Assembly: GCA_019637645.1 (NCBI GenBank)
Contig: JAHBVH010000008.1
Coordinates: 1 to 64,000 of the forward strand
Direction of reading: 5' to 3'
From: Caldilineaceae bacterium
GTDB taxonomy: Bacteria; Chloroflexota; Anaerolineae; Caldilineales; Caldilineaceae
DNA length: 64,000 nt
Below the pieces are notes generated by a model. That model was not told the DNA's origin and ran no database searches. It saw only the letters and a list, made by a program, of their open reading frames with translations. Both the position numbers and the translations under genes were made by a program. Shown here piece after piece: positions 26,260 through 34,514 of the stretch (the first letter of the stretch is position 1; each line of letters starts with the position of its first letter).

Positions 26260-26649
26260 TCAGTCGATGCCCAACGCGGGGCGTAATTGTTGCCAACAGA
26301 CGCCGTGGGGCAACCAAAGCACGCGATCGACAAATTCGAGTAGATAATCCACGGGCGGGGCGGTAGGCGCTTCCCAAACACATAGGAGTTGTTCACAAGT
26401 CGCCAATTGTATGGCGATCTCAATGAGCAGCGGGGAAAAGGGAGTTGACCAGAGCAGCACATAGCGGTCAGCTTGTTCCATATGGGCATGAACCGTGTGC
26501 GCATGGAGCGCGCTCATGGTATCAATAATCGTCACCCGATGGCGAACCGGGATCGACGCGGCGAGATGGATCGCGCCGCGTGGCGGCATTGTTCCTGTAG
26601 CGGTTGGGGCCTGAGGTACCAACGCAGGAGCAACAATGACAATTTGCAT
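26260..26649 (-). CDS. B12-binding-domain-like small protein, hypothetical
   Basis: A 129-residue protein with an ATG preceded by GGGAGAAAATC. It begins MQIVIVAPALVPQAP, then PPRGAIHLAASIPVRHRVTIID. That looks like the start of the cobalamin-binding Rossmann domain found before radical SAM domains, where a P-x-G-x-x-x-L-A-A helix is typical. No DxHxxG cobalamin motif and no radical SAM domain follow. The protein may therefore be a truncated or repurposed fold. It is divergent from the response-regulator gene across a 227-base gap. I cannot assign a function. Confidence 0.6.
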   Translation of the reverse strand: MQIVIVAPALVPQAPTATGTMPPRGAIHLAASIPVRHRVTIIDTMSALHAHTVHAHMEQADRYVLLWSTPFSPLLIEIAIQLATCEQLLCVWEAPTAPPVDYLLEFVDRVLWLPHGVCWQQLRPALGID

Positions 26650-26876
26650 GATTTTCTCCCAAAACAAAGCGAAATTTGCAGACTTGCCGATCGAAACCGA
26701 TCTACAAGTACCAGAGGCGGCCACCAATTGCAACGTCTTGAGTGCGCGCGTTTTTTTGTTCAGACTGCGGCTGGGGTATCTAACTTGTGCTACACTACCC
26801 AATGAAGACAAGCGGCAATGGCACGAAGGCCACCAAGTTTGTGCATGGGCTGGAGCGAGGAGAAATAGAGCGAACG

Positions 26877-27647
26877 ATGGTCAAGCTTTTGATTGTGGAA
26901 GATAATCACAACCTGCGCGCGGCGCTCAAAAGTGGTTTGCAAGCGACCGGCAAAGTTCAGGTGGCCTATGACTGTGATCGCGGCGAGGCGGCCTTAGCTT
27001 TTTGTCTCGATGCCCAGCCGGAGAGCCCCTTGCCTAACGTCATCTTACCCAATGTCATCTTAATGGATGTCCAGCTGGCTGGCACGATGAATGGGATTCA
27101 GGCCGCCGTCGCTATTCGTCGTGAATTTCCGCGTCTGCCCGTGGTCTTCTATTCGATCCAAGACGACGATGCCTACTATCGCGACTTCCGCAATTCGGGC
27201 ATCCTCAGTCATTATGCCTATGTGCGGAAATCTAACTACTTGTTGCCGCAAATGGTCTTTCCCCTCCTCTGCGACGCCATTGACGGACGCAGCTTCATTG
27301 ATCCCGAGATCGAAGCGCGGGTGCAAGAAGTCCGCCACCGCGATGAGCATGCGCCCTTGGCTCTGCTCGAACCGAACGAACAAGTTGTGGCGCACCTGTT
27401 GGCGCGCGGCCTCACCAACGAACAGATTGCCGAGCGGTTGGGCTTTCGCGACAAGCGCACGATCAGCCGCACCAATGGTCAGATCTATGCCGCCTGGGGA
27501 CTGGATGCCACCAATACCGATGAAAAGGTGGCGCGCACGCGGGCCGTCATCATTTTATTGACGGGCCGCCTACTCTATTGGGATCACAACGGGTTGGCCC
27601 ATGTCCAAGATGAGCGCGGCGAGTGGATCGTCTGGCATGGGGAATAG
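26877..27647 (+). CDS. Response regulator with receiver and HTH domains
   Basis: A 256-residue protein. The receiver domain (1-135) starts KLLIVEDN and has the phospho-acceptor Asp64 in ILMDVQL. Ten residues before it, LPNVI occurs twice in a row, from a short in-frame DNA duplication, which makes the receiver slightly longer than usual. The C-terminal part (about 175-235) has a LuxR-like helix-turn-helix around GLTNEQIAERLGFRDKRTIS. No histidine kinase is nearby. The ATG at 26877 has GAGGAG about 16 bases upstream. An earlier in-frame ATG at 26802 cannot be excluded. An extended -10 TGCTACACT lies near 26787-26795. Confidence 0.8.
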   Translation: MVKLLIVEDNHNLRAALKSGLQATGKVQVAYDCDRGEAALAFCLDAQPESPLPNVILPNVILMDVQLAGTMNGIQAAVAIRREFPRLPVVFYSIQDDDAYYRDFRNSGILSHYAYVRKSNYLLPQMVFPLLCDAIDGRSFIDPEIEARVQEVRHRDEHAPLALLEPNEQVVAHLLARGLTNEQIAERLGFRDKRTISRTNGQIYAAWGLDATNTDEKVARTRAVIILLTGRLLYWDHNGLAHVQDERGEWIVWHGE

Positions 27648-27659
27648 AAAAGGATGCCT

Positions 27660-27692
27660 AGACCTGACAGGTTTGCAAAACCTGTCAGGTCT
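27660..27692. terminator. Perfect hairpin between convergent genes
   Basis: Arms AGACCTGACAGGTTT and AAACCTGTCAGGTCT (15 bp, no mismatch) around a GCA loop. It stands between the response-regulator gene (plus) and glyQS (minus), 13 and 24 bases from their stops. It is a likely two-way terminator and a member of the CCTGAC family. Confidence 0.85.
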
Positions 27693-27715
27693 TTGGTGGT
27701 GGCGTATTGCCATCA

Positions 27716-29125
27716 CTACCGTTTCATCTGCTCACGGAGATAGAGGGCGATCTTGCTCATGTTGACCCGCTCCTGGGTGGCGTCGTCACGGGTGCGCACG
27801 GTTACGCTCTGATCGTCAAGCGTTTGGTAATCGACCGTAATACAGAAGGGGGTGCCGATCTCATCTTGGGAGAGATAGCGCTTCCCAATGTTGCCTCGAT
27901 CATCCCAGACCACCGCTATGTCGTCGAGTAGCTCATCATAGAGCGCCCGCGCCCGCTCGACTAGCTCGGGTTTGTTCTTCACCAATGGAAAGACCGCGGC
28001 TTGATAGGGCGCTAGGCTGGGCTTTAGCTTGAGCACCGTCCGGTTGCGCTCGCTGTCTTCCCAGTAGGCATCACAGAGTATCATCAAGAAGAGCCGATTG
28101 ACGCCAACCGCGGGCTCGATCACATGGGGGATGAATTTACGCCCGGTATTGGGGTCCATATATTCGAGCGACTGCCCGGAATGTTCCATGTGCTGGCGTA
28201 GATCATAATCTGTGCGATAGGCTACGCCCCACAGCTCTTTCCAGCCAAAGGGGAATTGGTAGTCCAAGTCGTAGGTGTCCGTGCTATAGTGGCTGCGTTC
28301 CCGATCATTGTGCCGCCGCCAACGCAGATTCTCGGTGCGAATACCTAGCCCGGTAGTAATAAAGCGCCACATGCTCTGCTGCCAGGCTTCAAAGAGCGGC
28401 TGCCAAGGTGTCTCGGTCGGATCAAAGAAATATTCGATCTCGGCTTGTTCAAACTCTAGGGTACGGAAGACAAATTGGCCGGTGGTAATTTCATTGCGGA
28501 AGCTCTTGCCGATCTGGCCGACGCCAAAGGGCAGCTTGACGCGGGTGGAGTTCACAACCTGCTTAAAGTTAGTGAAAATCCCTTGGGCCGTTTCCCCGCG
28601 CAAATAGACCGTTGACTTTTCGCCCGCGACTACGCCGATGCCGGTTTCAAAGAGAATATTAAAATCCTTGGGCGGGGTAATCGGGTTACCTTCGGGGCTC
28701 AGCACCTTGTGGGTTGCCAGGAAGTCGGCCATATCTTGCGTCTTCATGGCCGTAATATCCACGGTAACATGCTGGTTTGCTGGCTTGGCTAGCCACTGTT
28801 CGATCAAGTGGTCAGCGCGGTAGCGTTTGTGGGAGATCTTGTCTTCGACCAAGGGATCGGTAAAGGAGCCAACGTGGCCCGAGGCTACCCAGGTTTGGGG
28901 ATGTAACATGATGGCGCTGTCGAGCCCAACCATGTCTTCGCGCTTGGTGACAAATTCACGCCACCAAGCATTACGGATATTTCTGAGGAGTTCAGCGCCG
29001 AGCGGGCCGTAGTCATACGAATTGGCTAGGCCGCCATAGATTTCCGAAGTGGGGTAGACAAACCCCCGTCGCTTAGAAAGGGCAACAATCGTGTCAAGCG
29101 TGAGTTGTGGAGATGCCATTGCCAT
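27716..29125 (-). CDS. glyQS: Glycine--tRNA ligase, single-chain type
   Basis: A 469-residue class II aminoacyl-tRNA synthetase of the alpha2 (eukaryote/archaeal-like) type, not the alpha-beta bacterial GlyQ/GlyS. It starts with LDTIVALSKRRGFVYPTSEIYGG. The class II motif 2 region shows FRNEITTGQFVFRTLEFEQAE near residue 210. GVNRLFLMILCDAY near 305 belongs to motif 3, and the C-terminal anticodon-binding domain follows residue 355. The SD AAGGAG sits before the ATG. The leader upstream folds as a T-box that senses uncharged tRNA-Gly, so synthesis should rise when charged tRNA-Gly is scarce. Confidence 0.96.
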   Translation of the reverse strand: MAMASPQLTLDTIVALSKRRGFVYPTSEIYGGLANSYDYGPLGAELLRNIRNAWWREFVTKREDMVGLDSAIMLHPQTWVASGHVGSFTDPLVEDKISHKRYRADHLIEQWLAKPANQHVTVDITAMKTQDMADFLATHKVLSPEGNPITPPKDFNILFETGIGVVAGEKSTVYLRGETAQGIFTNFKQVVNSTRVKLPFGVGQIGKSFRNEITTGQFVFRTLEFEQAEIEYFFDPTETPWQPLFEAWQQSMWRFITTGLGIRTENLRWRRHNDRERSHYSTDTYDLDYQFPFGWKELWGVAYRTDYDLRQHMEHSGQSLEYMDPNTGRKFIPHVIEPAVGVNRLFLMILCDAYWEDSERNRTVLKLKPSLAPYQAAVFPLVKNKPELVERARALYDELLDDIAVVWDDRGNIGKRYLSQDEIGTPFCITVDYQTLDDQSVTVRTRDDATQERVNMSKIALYLREQMKR

Positions 29126-29303
29126 AAAAAGCTCCTTTCTGTGACCACAACCATCCTAAAACTTATGATTGTGGGGACCCCAGAAAGACCGAGGCGGTTC
29201 CACCCCACTTGACAATCCATACGGGGATATCTGTATGGGGATTGTCCACTTTTATGCAGTTGTCGCGGCTCCCGATGCGCCACTACCGTTCAACGCCGCG
29301 TAA
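29126..29303 (-). promoter_or_regulatory. T-box riboswitch (tRNA-Gly-sensing, apparently translational) in the glyQS leader
   Basis: The RNA contains GGGGUGGAACCGCC (29206-29193), a close match to the T-box sequence. It folds as the canonical anti-terminator: helix A1 GUGGGG/CCCCAC (29208-29203 with 29176-29171), bulge UGGAACC (29202-29196), helix A2 GCCUC/GGGGU, loop of nine. The UGGA in the bulge fits the UCCA end of tRNA-Gly. Upstream is a hairpin at 29246-29211 and a short Stem I-like hairpin at 29300-29264 with a GGC (Gly codon) in its loop. The rival fold pairs CUUUCUG (29187-29181) with CAGAAAG (29141-29135), which overlaps the SD, and CCACAAUC with GGUUGUGG. No T-run follows, so control seems to act on translation. 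Confidence 0.88.
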
Positions 29304-29309
29304 CCAATA

Positions 29310-29337
29310 AGTATACCAAGGTTCAGCGATTTGGCAA
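29310..29337 (-). promoter_or_regulatory. Promoter of glyQS
   Basis: On the minus strand TTGCCA (29337-29332), a 16-base spacer and TATACT (29315-29310). It places the transcript start near 29303, just before the Stem I-like hairpin of the T-box. Confidence 0.65.
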
Positions 29338-29366
29338 TTTGAGTAAGCGGTTGGTTGAGGAAGTAT

Positions 29367-29404
29367 GGACGCGGATAAATGAAAATCCGCGTCTATCCGC
29401 GTCC
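29367..29404. repeat. Palindromic repeat, GGACGCGGAT family
   Basis: GGACGCGGAT (29367-29376) pairs with ATCCGCGTC(C), present twice in tandem (29385-29393 and 29395-29404). It touches the TAG stop codon of the acyl-CoA oxidase gene and is probably its terminator. Relatives lie at 35778, 38350 and 45418. Confidence 0.8.
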
Positions 29405-31794
29405 TACTGCTTCCTCCGTGGTTGCAACACCCGCGCGATCGGCGCGGCCAGACATGGATCAGGAATGGCAAAGGCATCCACCAGGGCTACCGCCGCTTGG
29501 CTGATTTCGCCACAGAGGTTGTCGATCTGGCGGCGGATGGCGCGGGTTTTGTTGCCCTCAAAATAACCCGTTTCCAAATACCACCCCTTGTGCTGTTCGA
29601 GCTGCCAAAGGGCGTACAGATCACACAGCTGCTTGAGCACCTTGTGCAAGGCCGGCTCATCCACTTGCGTCACCCCGCAGACAAATTGTTCGAGAATCAC
29701 TCGTTCCACATAGGCTTGGGCCAAGTTTACCAGATGATCCTGGCATGCGATGGTCGCGGCGTGCGCGTCTATACCGCGTTCCAACCGCGCCCGCAACCGC
29801 CGCGCCAGTGAGGTTACCAGTCGCTGTTCACGATAGCGGAAAGCCGTCAGGTGAAATTCGCTATCGTGGAGATGGGCCACATCCGTATTGCGGGTCAGCA
29901 TGGGGTTATAGACCACCGCAGTTTGGGACGCTTGGTTTGTAATATAGCGTACCAGCCTTAGCAGGGTCATATCACTAAATTGTTGTTTGAAATTAGCCAA
30001 GGCATTCTTGGCGACCAACTGCATGAGCACTGTGTTATCGCCTTCAAAGGTGGTAAAAATATCCGTATCGGCCTTGAGCGCCGCAAAACGATTTTCGGCC
30101 AAATACCCTTGACCACCACAAGCTTCGCGGCTTATTTGGAGGGTGCGAGTCGTGTTCCAACTGCTTAATGCCTTGAGCCCAGCCGCCAAGGTCTCGACCT
30201 CGCGCAGATCATCATCCGTGTGTTGGGTAAAGCGTCGCACCAGATCTTTCAGCGCAAAATCCAGGGCATAGGCGTTCGCCAACAAAGGCATCAGCCGTCG
30301 TTGGTGAGTTTGATAGTCGAGCAAGCGTGTCTCTGCTTCTCCTGGCGCGCCCCCAAACTGACGCCGCTGATCCGCATAGCGGATGGCAATGGTCAACCCG
30401 GCTTTGGCCGCGCTCAACGCTGCCCCGGCTATCCCAATCCGTCCGGCCACCAACGTGCCGATCATGGTAAAGAAGCGCTTGGCCTCGCTAGCAATCGGAC
30501 TTTGGTATTCGCCCTCGGGCGTCACCTCGGCAAAGCGGTTGAGCAGCGCCGTGCGCGGCACCCGCACTTGGGTAAACCAAATCCGGCCATTGTCAACCCC
30601 ATTGAGCCCCATCTTTTCCCCATTGTCCTCGATCCGGATACCGGGCAGTGGTGTGCCATCGGCGGCACGCAAGGGGACGAGAAACGCGTGTACGCCATAT
30701 CCTGCGCCATGAAGGTGTAGCTGGGCAAAGACAGTGGCGAGACGGCCATGGCGGGCTGCATTGCCGATATACTCTTTGCGCGCCGTTTCCGTGGGTGTGT
30801 GGATGATAAACTCTTCTGTCGTCGGGTCATAGTGGGCGGTTGTTTCGAGATCGCGCACATTCGAGCCGTGGCCGAGTTCGGTCATGGCAAAGGCACCGGG
30901 CAAGGTTAACTGACCAATGGCAGGCAGATATTGCTCATGATGGCGTGTTGTTCCCAATAGGTGAATGCTACCCCCGAAGAGCCCAAATTGCACACCAAAC
31001 TTAATCACCAAACTCAGATCGTGATAGCTGAGCGTTTCCATGATCGCGAGATATTGGGCCATATCCGCTTGTCCCCCATAGGCTTGGGGGTAGGCCACCG
31101 CGCCCAACCCTTCCTCGGCAAGGATTTTGCACCAAGTTAACACTTGATCGCGATAGGCTTCTTTATCGGGATAGGTGCCATAGGTAAAGCGTGGCTCACT
31201 CAACAAAGCGCGTACCCGTTGACGCAGCGCGGCTTGGTCACCGTCCAAGAGGGCAGTCAGGTGGGTTTGGTCAAAGCCGGTGGGGGTCGATGGCGTCGCA
31301 ACCGAGGCCACCCACGCTTCGCCCAGCAGCTTCGCATAGGCTTTCTGGCTAACCACGCCTAGCAGCCCTTCTAGATCGGCTAGCGCGGCACTGGCCGCCG
31401 CCGTCGTACAGCGGGATACGTCATCTGGCGCACTGGCCCGCGCCACGGCTTGGCCCAAGGTGGCAAGGCGGGGCGACAGCTGTTGGCGTTCCACCGCGGG
31501 CAGGAGCGCTATGGCCTGTTGAATGGTTGCTTGCCACTGCTTGAGCTGTGCCGCGGTGGGTGGTGTCGCCGGATTCAACCAGGCTTGCAACTGCCCCCGT
31601 TCGGCTTGGGTCAGCCACGGTTGCGCTTGGCAGCGATCCCGCAGATGCGTCAGCTGCACCGGCGTGAGTTCGGCCGCGGCCCATGCCCCATAGAGAATGG
31701 GCAAACAGGCGAACAGGCCAGCCGTGTGCGCTTGCGTTGGGGGTGAATCTGGCGAAAGCACAGCCGTGGGCAATAAAGTGGCTTCATGGGTCAT
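29404..31794 (-). CDS. Acyl-CoA oxidase/dehydrogenase-like flavoprotein
   Basis: A 796-residue protein. The first 160 residues are an Ala/Gln-rich helical extension unlike the ACAD core. From about 185 the acyl-CoA oxidase pattern follows: PQAYGGQADMAQYLA, then AFAMTELGHGSNVRDLETTA near 295 (FAD site), MGLNGVDNGRIWF, and CGGQGYLAENRFAALKADTDIFTTFEGDN near 550 (the acyl-CoA oxidase TFEGDN signature). These enzymes use FAD to make enoyl-CoA and, as true oxidases, pass electrons to oxygen. The ATG has AAGGAG 12 bases upstream. It is somewhat longer than peroxisomal oxidases (about 660). Together with the dehydrogenase at 23.4 kb it suggests fatty-acid breakdown capacity. Confidence 0.88.
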   Translation of the reverse strand: MTHEATLLPTAVLSPDSPPTQAHTAGLFACLPILYGAWAAAELTPVQLTHLRDRCQAQPWLTQAERGQLQAWLNPATPPTAAQLKQWQATIQQAIALLPAVERQQLSPRLATLGQAVARASAPDDVSRCTTAAASAALADLEGLLGVVSQKAYAKLLGEAWVASVATPSTPTGFDQTHLTALLDGDQAALRQRVRALLSEPRFTYGTYPDKEAYRDQVLTWCKILAEEGLGAVAYPQAYGGQADMAQYLAIMETLSYHDLSLVIKFGVQFGLFGGSIHLLGTTRHHEQYLPAIGQLTLPGAFAMTELGHGSNVRDLETTAHYDPTTEEFIIHTPTETARKEYIGNAARHGRLATVFAQLHLHGAGYGVHAFLVPLRAADGTPLPGIRIEDNGEKMGLNGVDNGRIWFTQVRVPRTALLNRFAEVTPEGEYQSPIASEAKRFFTMIGTLVAGRIGIAGAALSAAKAGLTIAIRYADQRRQFGGAPGEAETRLLDYQTHQRRLMPLLANAYALDFALKDLVRRFTQHTDDDLREVETLAAGLKALSSWNTTRTLQISREACGGQGYLAENRFAALKADTDIFTTFEGDNTVLMQLVAKNALANFKQQFSDMTLLRLVRYITNQASQTAVVYNPMLTRNTDVAHLHDSEFHLTAFRYREQRLVTSLARRLRARLERGIDAHAATIACQDHLVNLAQAYVERVILEQFVCGVTQVDEPALHKVLKQLCDLYALWQLEQHKGWYLETGYFEGNKTRAIRRQIDNLCGEISQAAVALVDAFAIPDPCLAAPIARVLQPRRKQ

Positions 31795-32136
31795 GGGATC
31801 AATACTCCTTCATTCGAGCGTTTCCCTTCGGTTGGATCTGCGGTCCCCATAACTGTTAACGATAGCCGTTGACAGGGCTGAGGCGACCAATCAACCTGGG
31901 TACGTACGTTCTAGTATACAGAGCGTTGTTGTGAACCGGTTCTTGTGGAATCAGGATAGTGTTGTGAGGGGTGGACTGCTCCCCGCGCCAGCGCATTCGG
32001 ATGGGGCCAAGCCTAGCGCGCACCTGTCCGTATAACCAACAGCGGGTAGTTCCGCTCCTAATTAGGCCGTTCCGCACCAAACCGTATATACTACGGGGAT
32101 AATCATTCCTGAGTAGGCAAACGATGGGAAACGGAT
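31795..32136. other. Divergent intergenic region
   Basis: No gene is supported. A TATACT at 32087-32092 is a plausible -10 for the plus-strand membrane protein, without a good -35. The SD AAGGAG of the acyl-CoA oxidase lies at the left edge. Confidence 0.4.
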
Positions 32137-32547
32137 ATGGCGTATACCTTGGGCGATCCCTTTCGCTCGTTACGGCTTATTTTGCGGATTAATGGCTTCT
32201 TGGTTGGCGTTGTTTTGGGGTTATTCCTGCTCCTCGCCCCGCGTACGCTGCTACTTGCTTGGGGGATCTATACCGGCGGACCAGGCTGGCCCCTACGGTT
32301 GGCTGGCGCGGGCCAGATTGGCCTGGGTATTTTCTTTTTTCTGACCGCCAACCAAGATTATCTAAGCAAACTCACCCTCTTTACCACCCTATTGACCAAT
32401 GGCCTTTTGGCGCTCGTCTTGCTAACTGCCTATTTTCAGCAGGAGCTTGTTAATCTATCGTTGATCGGACAGGTGCTCTTTGTCCTGATCTTTTTGCTCT
32501 ACCTGCTGGGTGCCGTTATTCCGTTGCGGTACGTCCGCGGGGCGTGA
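32137..32547 (+). CDS. Small four-helix membrane protein, hypothetical
   Basis: A 136-residue protein with four strongly hydrophobic segments (about 14-34, 50-68, 78-97 and 108-130) and few charges between them. The N-terminus is likely inside because of the RSLRLILR stretch. I do not recognise a family. The gene stands alone between the acyl-CoA oxidase (divergent) and the Cys-rich protein gene. Its base composition and codon use look like the surroundings, so it is probably a resident gene. Confidence 0.65.
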   Translation: MAYTLGDPFRSLRLILRINGFLVGVVLGLFLLLAPRTLLLAWGIYTGGPGWPLRLAGAGQIGLGIFFFLTANQDYLSKLTLFTTLLTNGLLALVLLTAYFQQELVNLSLIGQVLFVLIFLLYLLGAVIPLRYVRGA

Positions 32548-32638
32548 TGCGGTTCACGTTCCACGCGACTTGACAAAGTTGCAAAATGCCGATAAACCAG
32601 TAGGATTAATAGAGATAGGTGTTACGCCCTTGGACAAG

Positions 32639-32674
32639 ACCTGACCGCTTTTTCGAGCCTGTTCGGTCTCTGAT
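32639..32674. repeat. Degenerate CCTGAC-family palindrome
   Basis: AGACCTGACCG is followed after about 12 bases by CCTGTTCGGTCTC, an eroded inverted repeat. It lies about 90 bases after the small membrane protein gene. Confidence 0.5.
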
Positions 32675-32732
32675 CATACCAACCAAGTGGATAACACCTA
32701 AGAGAAAAACGGACGGGGATAAGGCAAGCGTT

Positions 32733-33629
32733 ATGAGTTTTTTGCGTAATTTATGGAAACGGTCCACGCTGGATGGGGCAGCCATGGCCCAGTCGGCGGA
32801 GAAAGCCGAGTATGCCCAGATTGAACTGTTAGCGGCCTTTCGGGCGCCACGGTCACTCCACGACACGCTGACCCAGCAGCAATGGAATCGGGTCTTGCCG
32901 CGGCCCTATGTCGAAAGTATCGCGCTCCTGCAAAAGCAGGGCTGGCTGGCCGAAAGTAACGGTCAATGGCAGGCAACTGCCACCGCTATGCCCTTTCTGG
33001 ACCAATACGAAGCGCGGTTGGCCGCGGAAAAAGCCGCCGTGTTGCCCAAAGTGCGCAAAGCCCTGGCCGCCAAAGATACGAGTGAAGCGCTCGCGTTGCG
33101 CCGAGCCTACGAGGCACAACAGCCCTTGGGCAAAGCCGCGTGGACAGGCCCCGAACCCCAGCTTAGCCACAGTGCCCTCACGCGGCGGATTCTCTTTCTC
33201 AAACATTGGCTGTTAGATGACCTTAACCCAACCACGGCCGATTGGCTCAAAAGCTACGCTGCCGAACAACACCTGTGGGGCGCGTACTGGAGCTTGCCCC
33301 TCGCCGAGATCCCTGCCAACGTTCAGCAAGCATTGACCAAGCCCGGCTTAACCATCCCCGAAGTGGCCTACTGGCGCGCCTACCAATTGGCGCTTTACGT
33401 GGACAACCAAGAGACCTGGCAGCGCTGCAAAGGCGGCGATCATGTGCGCCGCCTGGAAATTGTCGGCCCGAATGATGAATATACCTGTGACCACTGCCGG
33501 CAGACCCTCGGTAAACAATTTCTTGTGGCGCGGGCCCCCGAATTGCCCCACCCAGCGTGCCAATCGGTACGTGGCTGTCGCTGTCGCTATGAGCCCGTCC
33601 TTGAATCGTATGAAGATATGGCCGGATAG
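32733..33629 (+). CDS. Uncharacterised protein with C-terminal Cys-rich zinc-like motif
   Basis: A 298-residue soluble protein. The first 250 residues are helical and rich in Ala, Leu, Gln and Trp with no motif I know. The C-terminal 65 residues contain YTCDHCRQTLGKQF and then HPACQSVRGCRCRYEP, a C-x2-C...H-x2-C-x5-C-x-C arrangement that could bind one zinc. A similar ending is seen in MuF-type minor capsid proteins and in assorted bacterial proteins, but no phage genes are nearby. The ATG at 32733 follows AAGGCAAGCGTT. The open frame further upstream runs through a repeat and was left out. Confidence 0.6.
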   Translation: MSFLRNLWKRSTLDGAAMAQSAEKAEYAQIELLAAFRAPRSLHDTLTQQQWNRVLPRPYVESIALLQKQGWLAESNGQWQATATAMPFLDQYEARLAAEKAAVLPKVRKALAAKDTSEALALRRAYEAQQPLGKAAWTGPEPQLSHSALTRRILFLKHWLLDDLNPTTADWLKSYAAEQHLWGAYWSLPLAEIPANVQQALTKPGLTIPEVAYWRAYQLALYVDNQETWQRCKGGDHVRRLEIVGPNDEYTCDHCRQTLGKQFLVARAPELPHPACQSVRGCRCRYEPVLESYEDMAG

Positions 33630-33715
33630 CGGTGTAGTCGAAGAGGCGTTGGGTGAGAAGGCCGTTGGCTCCACACCCCACAAGATCAATGAACAAGTAG
33701 AGAGGAATTCAGATC

Positions 33716-34195
33716 ATGAAACAATGGAACAGTGCCCCAGCAATGCAGATCGACCCGAAGAAGAGCTATACCGCGACTTTCGAGACCCCGCGCGGGACTA
33801 TCGTGGTGGAGCTTTACCCCGAGCATGCACCCAAAACCGTCAATAACTTCGTCTTTTTGGCGAAAGAGGGCTACTATGACGGCGTCCTCTTTCATCGGGT
33901 CATCAGCAATTTTATGATTCAGGGCGGCGATCCAACCGGCACGGGCCGCGGTGGCCCTGGCTATAAATTTGAAGATGAGACCAGGGGCAATCCGCTCAAG
34001 CATGGCACGGGCTTTCTCTCAATGGCTAATGCTGGCCCCAACACCAATGGCAGCCAGTTTTTCATCACTCACTCGCCCCAGCCCCACCTTGATGGCAAGC
34101 ACACCGTCTTTGGCAAGGTAACCCAAGGCCAAGATGTGGTCAATGCCATTCGCCAAGGGGATGCGATGACCAAGGTCACGATTACCGAAGCCTAA
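33716..34195 (+). CDS. Peptidyl-prolyl cis-trans isomerase, cyclophilin type
   Basis: A 159-residue cytoplasmic cyclophilin (no signal peptide) that speeds proline isomerisation during folding. The core shows [20 protein letters not shown] near residue 60, with the catalytic Arg in [27 protein letters not shown] near 108 completes the active site. The GAGAGGAA sequence precedes the ATG. It is followed by a terminator and seems to be a single-gene unit. Confidence 0.95.
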   Translation: MKQWNSAPAMQIDPKKSYTATFETPRGTIVVELYPEHAPKTVNNFVFLAKEGYYDGVLFHRVISNFMIQGGDPTGTGRGGPGYKFEDETRGNPLKHGTGFLSMANAGPNTNGSQFFITHSPQPHLDGKHTVFGKVTQGQDVVNAIRQGDAMTKVTITEA

Positions 34196-34208
34196 GCCTG
34201 GTCGATGA

Positions 34209-34279
34209 ACCGCGATCCAGCGCAAGAAAGTCGGCTGTCGTTGGCCGCGCATCTTCGCGCGGATCGCGGTGTTTTTTTG
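34209..34279 (+). terminator. Factor-independent terminator after the cyclophilin gene
   Basis: Arms ACCGCGATCC (34209-34218) and GGATCGCGGT (34261-34270) pair perfectly, followed by GTTTTTTTGT. The long loop holds a second small GC hairpin near CGCGC repeats. This is one of the few gene ends here with a classical T-run. Confidence 0.8.
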
Positions 34280-34317
34280 TTAGGAGAAGTGACGTTGTTG
34301 GTCGGCGCGCCCAAAAC

Positions 34318-34443
34318 CTGACCGGTTTCAAAAAACTTGTTATCCCGTTGGCTCTGTGGTCCCCACAACCGCCAACACAAGAGGCTTGTTATCCCGTTGG
34401 CTCTGTGGTCCCCACAACCGCCAACACAAGAGGCTGTCAGGAT
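34318..34443. repeat. Nested palindrome with a 49-bp tandem duplication
   Basis: A 49-base unit (34336-34384) is repeated exactly at 34385-34433. Each copy carries the inner hairpin GTTGGC/GCCAAC with TGTGG/CCACA seen at 7558-7587. The pair is flanked by CCTGACCGGTTT on the left and CTGTCAGG on the right, so the outer CCTGAC/GTCAGG arms are kept. It lies in the leader of fabF. Confidence 0.85.
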
Positions 34444-34514
34444 AGCGTTGCGGAAGTCTCATTGAATCATCAGATGCCCGCTTGATCGGCTGGATCGCCT
34501 GGAAAAGAGAGTAT

